From contig CALFYH010000249.1 of NCBI GenBank assembly GCA_937952155.1, positions 1 through 10,506 on the forward strand: a stretch of 10,506 bases of DNA, in the 5' to 3' direction. Numbering within the stretch: position 1 is the stretch's first letter; each line of letters begins with the position of its first letter. Below are positions 6,429 through 10,506 of this stretch, in pieces. The DNA comes from an uncultured Saprospiraceae bacterium (lineage in GTDB: Bacteria; Bacteroidota; Bacteroidia; Chitinophagales; Saprospiraceae). Made by a program: the position numbers and the translations under genes. A model generated the notes under the pieces. The model saw only the letters and a program-made list of their open reading frames with translations. It made no database searches and had not been told where the DNA came from.

Positions 6429-8279
6429 ATGAACATATACAGAAATATAAAGGAGCTTTCTGCTTTTAAAAACGCAGTTATCACTATTGGTTCATTCGAT
6501 GGAGTACACTCAGGACATCAAAAAATTTTGAGAAGAGTCCGTGATCTCGCCGATGAAATTGGTGGTGAAAGTATTGTAATAACATTTTATCCTCACCCTA
6601 GAAGTGTGGTAGATGCATCTGACTCGGATATTAGTATTTTGAATACTTTGGATGAGAAATTGGACTTAATTTCGGATTTTGGAATTAAAAACGTGGTAAT
6701 TGTGCCTTTTTCATTTGAATTTTCAAGATTGTCCCCAAGAGAATATGTCGAAAAATTTATCATCTCGTCTTTTCAGCCCAAATATGTTGTCATTGGTTAT
6801 GATCATAAATTTGGACTAAATAGAGCTGGTGATATTACTTTGTTTAGAGAATATGAGAGTAAAGGCCAATTTAAAGTCATAGAGATTCCTAGACAAGACA
6901 TAGAAGACATCGGTATATCTAGTACAAAAATTAGAAAGGCTTTGCAATCTGGCAATATAAATGAAGCCAACTTATTTTTGAATCATCCTTATGTCTTAAC
7001 AGGAAAAGTAATACATGGTGATAAATTGGGTTCGAAACTAGGATTTCCTACTGCAAATCTTCAGATAAGCGAAAAACAAAAATTGATTCCATTAGAAGGT
7101 GTATATGCTGTCAAAGCCGAAGTGGAAAATACGATTTTTGAAGGAATGATGTATATAGGCCGCAGACCTACTATTTCTGAACAGGAAACCGTTAATATTG
7201 AAATCAATATATTTGATTTTAATCAGAATATTTATGACAAGATATTAAAGATAAATATACTCAAATTCTTAAGACCAGACATTCGTTTTGAAACATTGGA
7301 TCAGCTCAAAGCACAGCTTAAAATCGATGAAAAGAATGCCCAACTAGCCATTGAAGTATTGAAATCGGAAGAGAAACCAACACCAAAAGTAACCATAGCC
7401 GTACTTAATTTTAATGGTGTTGAGTTATTGGAAGCATATCTTCCCATGTTAGAATATTCATCAGAAAAATATCAATTTGAAATATTGGTTATCGATAATC
7501 ATTCAGAAGATCTATCCGTAGATTTTGTAAAAGAATGGTATCCTGAGATAAAAGTAGCTGAATTATCTAAAAATTATGGCTTTGCAGAAGGATATAATAA
7601 AGGATTGGCAAATGTAAAAAGCGAATATCTAGTTATCATTAACTCCGACGTATTGGTGACCGAGAATTGGCTGGATCCTTTGATAGAAGCAATGGAAAAT
7701 GACAAAAATTTAGGTATTGTCCAACCAGTCATCAGGTCACTAGAAAACAAGGATAGTTTTGAATACGCAGGTGCCGCTGGTGGATTTATTGATAGCTTGG
7801 GTTACCCATTTTGTAGAGGTAGAATATTCGATCAAGTCGAAAAAGACCTCGATCAATACAATGATGAAAAGGAAATATTTTGGGCAAGTGGCGCTACCAT
7901 GCTTTGCAGAACAGCTTTATTCAAAAATATAGGTGGTTTTGATGGTGGATTTTTTGCACACCAGGAAGAAATAGATCTTTGTTGGAGAATCAGAAATGCA
8001 GGTTATATTATCAAATGTATACCATCATCCAAGGTCTATCATTTAGGTGGTGGCACATTGGATTATTCCAATCCCAAAAAGGACTTTCTGAATTTCAGGA
8101 ATAATTTGTACTTACTGACTAAAAATGAAAATTTTTCAAAGCTCCTCTTCATTATACCTGCAAAATTAATTCTCGATGGACTAGCTGGTATTAAATTCCT
8201 ATTTGACAACAAACCCAAATCGACACTTGCCATTATAAGGGCGCATTTGTCATTTTACATCCATTTGCCATTGGTATAG
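6429..8279 (+). CDS. ribF: RibF (riboflavin kinase/FAD synthetase) fused in frame to a family-2 glycosyltransferase
   Basis: This single 616-residue frame holds two usually separate enzymes. Residues 1 to about 310 are a full RibF, which makes FMN from riboflavin and FAD from FMN. The nucleotidyltransferase motif is GSFDGVHSGHQ (21-31), with ISSTKIR at 163-169. The kinase domain has GDKLGSKLGFPTANL with PTAN at 207-210, and it ends in the usual helical LRPDIRFETLDQLKAQL region. After a short KSEEKPTPK linker, a GT-A domain begins at residue ~320 (VTIAVLNFNG). It contains the NSD metal motif at 405-407, FWASGATMLCR, and an acceptor/base segment HQEEIDLCWRIRNAGY around 512-527. A hydrophobic stretch (LLFIIPAKLILDGLAGIKFLF, about 571-592) suggests membrane contact. 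No Met starts the second domain; TTG at residue 311 is the only nearby alternative start. TAG 8277 is premature: family-like sequence continues out of frame (see 8276-8416). The sugar donor and acceptor are unknown. Confidence 0.9.
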   Translation: MNIYRNIKELSAFKNAVITIGSFDGVHSGHQKILRRVRDLADEIGGESIVITFYPHPRSVVDASDSDISILNTLDEKLDLISDFGIKNVVIVPFSFEFSRLSPREYVEKFIISSFQPKYVVIGYDHKFGLNRAGDITLFREYESKGQFKVIEIPRQDIEDIGISSTKIRKALQSGNINEANLFLNHPYVLTGKVIHGDKLGSKLGFPTANLQISEKQKLIPLEGVYAVKAEVENTIFEGMMYIGRRPTISEQETVNIEINIFDFNQNIYDKILKINILKFLRPDIRFETLDQLKAQLKIDEKNAQLAIEVLKSEEKPTPKVTIAVLNFNGVELLEAYLPMLEYSSEKYQFEILVIDNHSEDLSVDFVKEWYPEIKVAELSKNYGFAEGYNKGLANVKSEYLVIINSDVLVTENWLDPLIEAMENDKNLGIVQPVIRSLENKDSFEYAGAAGGFIDSLGYPFCRGRIFDQVEKDLDQYNDEKEIFWASGATMLCRTALFKNIGGFDGGFFAHQEEIDLCWRIRNAGYIIKCIPSSKVYHLGGGTLDYSNPKKDFLNFRNNLYLLTKNENFSKLLFIIPAKLILDGLAGIKFLFDNKPKSTLAIIRAHLSFYIHLPLV

Positions 8280-8416
8280 AGCGCAGAAATAAAGAGCATC
8301 ATTGGATAAGAAAGGTAAAAATAAATAAACCAAACCTTACTGGCGTTTACAGATCGTCTATCGTTTGGAAATATTATGTAGAACGAAAGAAAAAATTCAG
8401 TGATCTTAACTGGTAA
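8276..8416 (+). pseudogene. Out-of-frame C-terminal tail of the glycosyltransferase
   Basis: In the -1 frame relative to the 6429 ORF, 46 sense codons run from 8276 to a TAA at 8414-8416. The sequence is strongly basic (for example RRNKEHHWIRKVKINKP, then GVYRSSIVWKYYVERKKKF) and resembles the usual C-terminal end of Bacteroidota family-2 glycosyltransferases after their hydrophobic segment. Its stop lies one base before the ATG of the next gene, as expected for a compact gene order. The simplest reading is the net loss of one base (or gain of two) near 8270-8280, causing the early TAG. No homopolymer or slippery heptamer is present there, so programmed frameshifting is unlikely. It may be a real mutation or a sequence error. 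Confidence 0.7.
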
Positions 8417-8417
8417 T

Positions 8418-9146
8418 ATGTTGAAACACAATTTAGAAGTCCTTTACCAAGATGAGTATATGATAGCGGTCAATAAACCTGCTGGCGTATTGACCATTCC
8501 TGACAGGTTTAATGCCGCTTTTCCTAATCTGGCTACGACATTGCAACGCATTCATCCAGACGCTATTCCTGTCCACCGAATCGATAAATTTACTAGTGGT
8601 GTCAATATATTTGCGAAAAATGCAGAAGCACATAAAGCATTGTCCGCACTATTCGAAAATAGAGAAATCGAAAAATATTATGTTGCTATTGTCGATGGGA
8701 TTCCTTCACCTGAAAGTGGACGGATAGATGTACCATTGGCTGAATCTACTGTGACACGTGGTAAAATGTTAACACATAAAAGAGGAAAAGCGTCGGTCAC
8801 TGAATATAAAATACTTAAAAGCTTTAGGACTTATTCATATCTGTACATCAGGATTTTGACGGGTAGGATGCACCAAATTCGTATGCATATGCAGTATATA
8901 GGTAATCCACTTATCGTCGATGCATTATATGGAAATAGAGAAGCTTTTTATTTGTCAGAGATAAAGCAGAAAAAATTCAATTTAGCTAAAAATGAAGATG
9001 AAAAACCACTATTGTCAAGACAGCCACTTCACGCCGAAAAATTGTCTTTTATCCACCCATACACCCAAAAAAAGGTAGAAATTGTAGCACCAATTCCAAA
9101 AGATATAACAGCTGTGATATCTCAAATGGAAAAATGGATAAAATAA
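8418..9146 (+). CDS. RluA-family RNA pseudouridine synthase
   Basis: This 242-residue enzyme isomerises specific uridines in rRNA or tRNA to pseudouridine. The catalytic motif HRIDKFTSG has Asp56 as the nucleophile. The other family blocks are VLYQDEYMIAVNKPAGVL near the N-terminus, the KYYVAIVDG strand, and the RNA-contacting GRMHQIRMHMQYIGNPLIVDALYG from residue 149. It lacks an N-terminal S4 domain, as in RluA-like short members, so the exact target position cannot be named. ATG 8418 is preferred; GTG 8400 would add six residues unlike the family and overlap the preceding glycosyltransferase tail. It probably shares a transcript with the upstream fusion gene. A run of seven T follows the stop, but no stem accompanies it. 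Confidence 0.94.
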   Translation: MLKHNLEVLYQDEYMIAVNKPAGVLTIPDRFNAAFPNLATTLQRIHPDAIPVHRIDKFTSGVNIFAKNAEAHKALSALFENREIEKYYVAIVDGIPSPESGRIDVPLAESTVTRGKMLTHKRGKASVTEYKILKSFRTYSYLYIRILTGRMHQIRMHMQYIGNPLIVDALYGNREAFYLSEIKQKKFNLAKNEDEKPLLSRQPLHAEKLSFIHPYTQKKVEIVAPIPKDITAVISQMEKWIK

Positions 9147-9274
9147 GCACTAATTTTTTTAAGCATCGTTCTATTCTTTGCTTTGGATATTTGATTTAAT
9201 GAATCAAAATATTCACAATTGTCAAACCACTTTATTGTAAATTACATTATCTTGCATCAAAAATGAAGCGCTAA

Positions 9275-9715
9275 ATGACAAAATATATATTAATTCTGGC
9301 TCTTTTTATCAACACAAATACGTGGGGACAAAAATCAATTGATCGAGATCAGATCACCCAAAGTATCCATAATGTAGTCAAGCAACAAGAAATCAACTGG
9401 AATGCAGGCAATATCCCTGGATTTATGGAAGGATATTGGCGTTCTGACAGTTTGACTTTTATCGGTAGTAAAGGCTTGACTATGGGTTGGCAAAAAACTT
9501 TGGATAATTATAAGAAGAGCTATCCAGATAAAGCTACGATGGGAGCATTAAGCTTAGAAATTATAAAACTAGATATCTTGAGTCCAGAAGCAGCCATCAT
9601 GATAGGAAGATTTACACTGTTAAGAGAAAAAGATAAACCAACAGGACTTTTTACGTTGATTTGGAAAAAAATTGATGGTAAATGGCTGATAACGTCTGAC
9701 CAAACTTGCGGATAA
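9275..9715 (+). CDS. Secreted NTF2-like (DUF4440/SnoaL-type) protein
   Basis: This 146-residue protein begins with a short signal peptide (MTKYILILALFINTNTWGQ), with likely cleavage around residue 18-19, so it is probably periplasmic or a small exported protein. No lipobox cysteine is visible. The rest has the cone-shaped NTF2-like pattern: an N-terminal helix pair containing QQEINWNAGNIPGFMEGYW, then SDSLTFIGSKG, a GWQKTLDNYKKSYP helix, and antiparallel strands ending in FTLIWKKIDGKWLITSDQT. This fold occurs in DUF4440 proteins, whose ligands and activities vary widely, so no reaction is assigned. The 128-base gap before it suggests its own promoter, though none matching the consensus well was found. 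The permease start codon follows 20 bases after the stop, so the two genes may be co-transcribed. Confidence 0.85.
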   Translation: MTKYILILALFINTNTWGQKSIDRDQITQSIHNVVKQQEINWNAGNIPGFMEGYWRSDSLTFIGSKGLTMGWQKTLDNYKKSYPDKATMGALSLEIIKLDILSPEAAIMIGRFTLLREKDKPTGLFTLIWKKIDGKWLITSDQTCG

Positions 9716-9735
9716 AAAATTCATCAATAATTAAC

Positions 9736-10506
9736 ATGTCAAAGCAAAATCAGCATTTATTAAAACTTTTGGGTGTAGGATTTGGTATTGCGGTAACAGT
9801 CGGCGGTACTATAGGAACAGGCATCTTGCGGAAGCCAGGACCTATCGCAGCCTTGATCGGTGATCCTTGGATGATATTATTATTGTGGCTTGCTGTCGGT
9901 ATTTATGCTTTACTTGGCGTTTTATGTGCGATTGAATTGGCTATTTCGATGCCTCAGGCTGGCGCTTGGTACGTATATGCACGTAGAGCTTTTGGCAATT
10001 ATTTCGGTTTTGTGACTGGTATTACCAGCTGGCTTGGGACTGTAGCAGCTTTGGGATTTGGCGCTTATACTATGAGTGAATATACTGCAATATTGCTGCC
10101 CCAATTTGAAAATTACATTCCTATGATTGCCATTGGTATGCTTATTATATTGACTGGTTTTCATTGGCTTGGCACAAAATCTGCGGGTAAGTCTCAAGAG
10201 ATCTTGGCTGTAATCAAAGCAGTTGGCTTAAGCATTTTTGTACTTGTATGTTTTATTTTTGGCCAAAATATGCCTTCTTCACAACTGGCAGATACGGTAA
10301 GCGAACAAGCGATACCACTTACTTTTTTGGGTTTGATAGGTGCATTACAAGCTATATTCTATACTTATGATGGCTGGCACACTGCTGCTTATTTCACAGA
10401 AGAAAATACAGTCACATCCTCTGCCTCAGTCAATAATTGCAAAGGAAAAACTTACGAAAGCCCTCTAAATTCACCAAATTTTTTCCATCAAAGTCAGTTT
10501 GAAATC
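9736..10506 (+). CDS. APC-superfamily amino-acid permease (3' partial, probably frameshifted)
   Basis: The frame from ATG 9736 is open to the window end. The first helix carries the APC signature VTVGGTIGTGILRKPGPIA, followed by about six hydrophobic segments (roughly residues 10-30, 42-64, 84-106, 117-137, 147-168 and 187-208) separated by loops such as MPQAGAWYVYARRAFG. A YTYDGWHTAAYFTEEN segment ends at residue 224. These match the first half of an amino-acid/polyamine permease; the substrate is unknown. After residue 225 the frame loses family character. The +1 frame from 10409 gives SHPLPQSII, which fits the LPxSI motif expected there, indicating a frameshift near 10408. Beyond about 10440 no frame gives the hydrophobic helix that should follow. 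The gene is either broken, interrupted by inserted DNA, or badly assembled at this end. Confidence 0.82.
   Translation, partial: MSKQNQHLLKLLGVGFGIAVTVGGTIGTGILRKPGPIAALIGDPWMILLLWLAVGIYALLGVLCAIELAISMPQAGAWYVYARRAFGNYFGFVTGITSWLGTVAALGFGAYTMSEYTAILLPQFENYIPMIAIGMLIILTGFHWLGTKSAGKSQEILAVIKAVGLSIFVLVCFIFGQNMPSSQLADTVSEQAIPLTFLGLIGALQAIFYTYDGWHTAAYFTEENTVTSSASVNNCKGKTYESPLNSPNFFHQSQFEI

Noticed and set aside
8270..8280. Programmed -1 ribosomal frameshift joining the fusion ORF to its tail.
   Set aside because: There is no X XXY YYZ slippery heptamer and no obvious downstream stem; a simple indel explains it better.
8400..8417. GTG at 8400 as the start of the pseudouridine synthase.
   Set aside because: The extra residues do not fit the family, and the start would overlap the glycosyltransferase tail; ATG 8418 follows that tail's stop by one base.
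9147..9170. A run of seven T after the pseudouridine synthase, as a possible terminator.
   Set aside because: No stable stem precedes the T run.
9263..9274. A three-codon ORF (ATG AAG CGC TAA) ending immediately before the ATG of the NTF2-like gene, as in a regulatory uORF.
   Set aside because: It is too short to distinguish from chance, with no ribosome-binding site or stalling motif.
10430..10506. A 25-codon minus-strand open stretch reading in from the window edge, as a transposase tail.
   Set aside because: It is too short to be significant and matches no transposase motif I recognise; mentioned only under the permease finding.

Overview
The window looks like chromosomal DNA of a member of the Bacteroidota. 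It is AT-rich, Shine-Dalgarno sequences are scarce, and several genes are preceded by sequences matching the Bacteroidota -7 element TAnnTTTG. The first gene ends in a type IX secretion (T9SS) sorting domain. A Saprospiria- or Cytophagia-like organism is plausible, but nothing here fixes the rank below phylum.

Layout. (1) Positions 2-1132 hold the 3' part of an Omp28-like, thioredoxin-fold secreted protein with a T9SS tail, followed by a strong hairpin terminator. (2) A tight ubiX-ubiD pair (1212-3601) encodes the prenyl-FMN synthase and a long UbiD-type decarboxylase, probably for menaquinone synthesis by the futalosine route. A small unidentified gene (3648-4082) follows. (3) On the minus strand, mrp, a NifU C-terminal-domain gene and pyrF (6289 down to 4085) look like one operon. 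The first two serve Fe-S cluster biogenesis and the third pyrimidine synthesis. (4) Across a divergent promoter region, the plus strand carries one long ORF (6429-8279) that joins a complete RibF (riboflavin kinase/FAD synthetase) in frame to a family-2 glycosyltransferase. It is followed by an RluA-type pseudouridine synthase, a secreted NTF2-like (DUF4440/SnoaL-type) protein, and the start of an APC-family amino-acid permease that runs off the window.

Most genes are core metabolism. UbiX makes the cofactor used by UbiD, starting from FMN, and RibF supplies FMN/FAD, but there is no evidence that these distant genes are co-regulated. No tRNA, rRNA, CRISPR array, complete insertion sequence or defence system was seen, and no gene-free stretch exceeds 300 bases.

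The most unusual feature is the RibF-glycosyltransferase fusion. Its last ~46 codons have been knocked out of frame: the recognisable C-terminal tail continues in the -1 frame up to 8416, one base before the next gene. A second likely frameshift lies in the permease near 10408, and the last ~65 bases of the window do not look like permease in any frame. Two such lesions mean that sequencing or assembly error must be weighed against real mutation.
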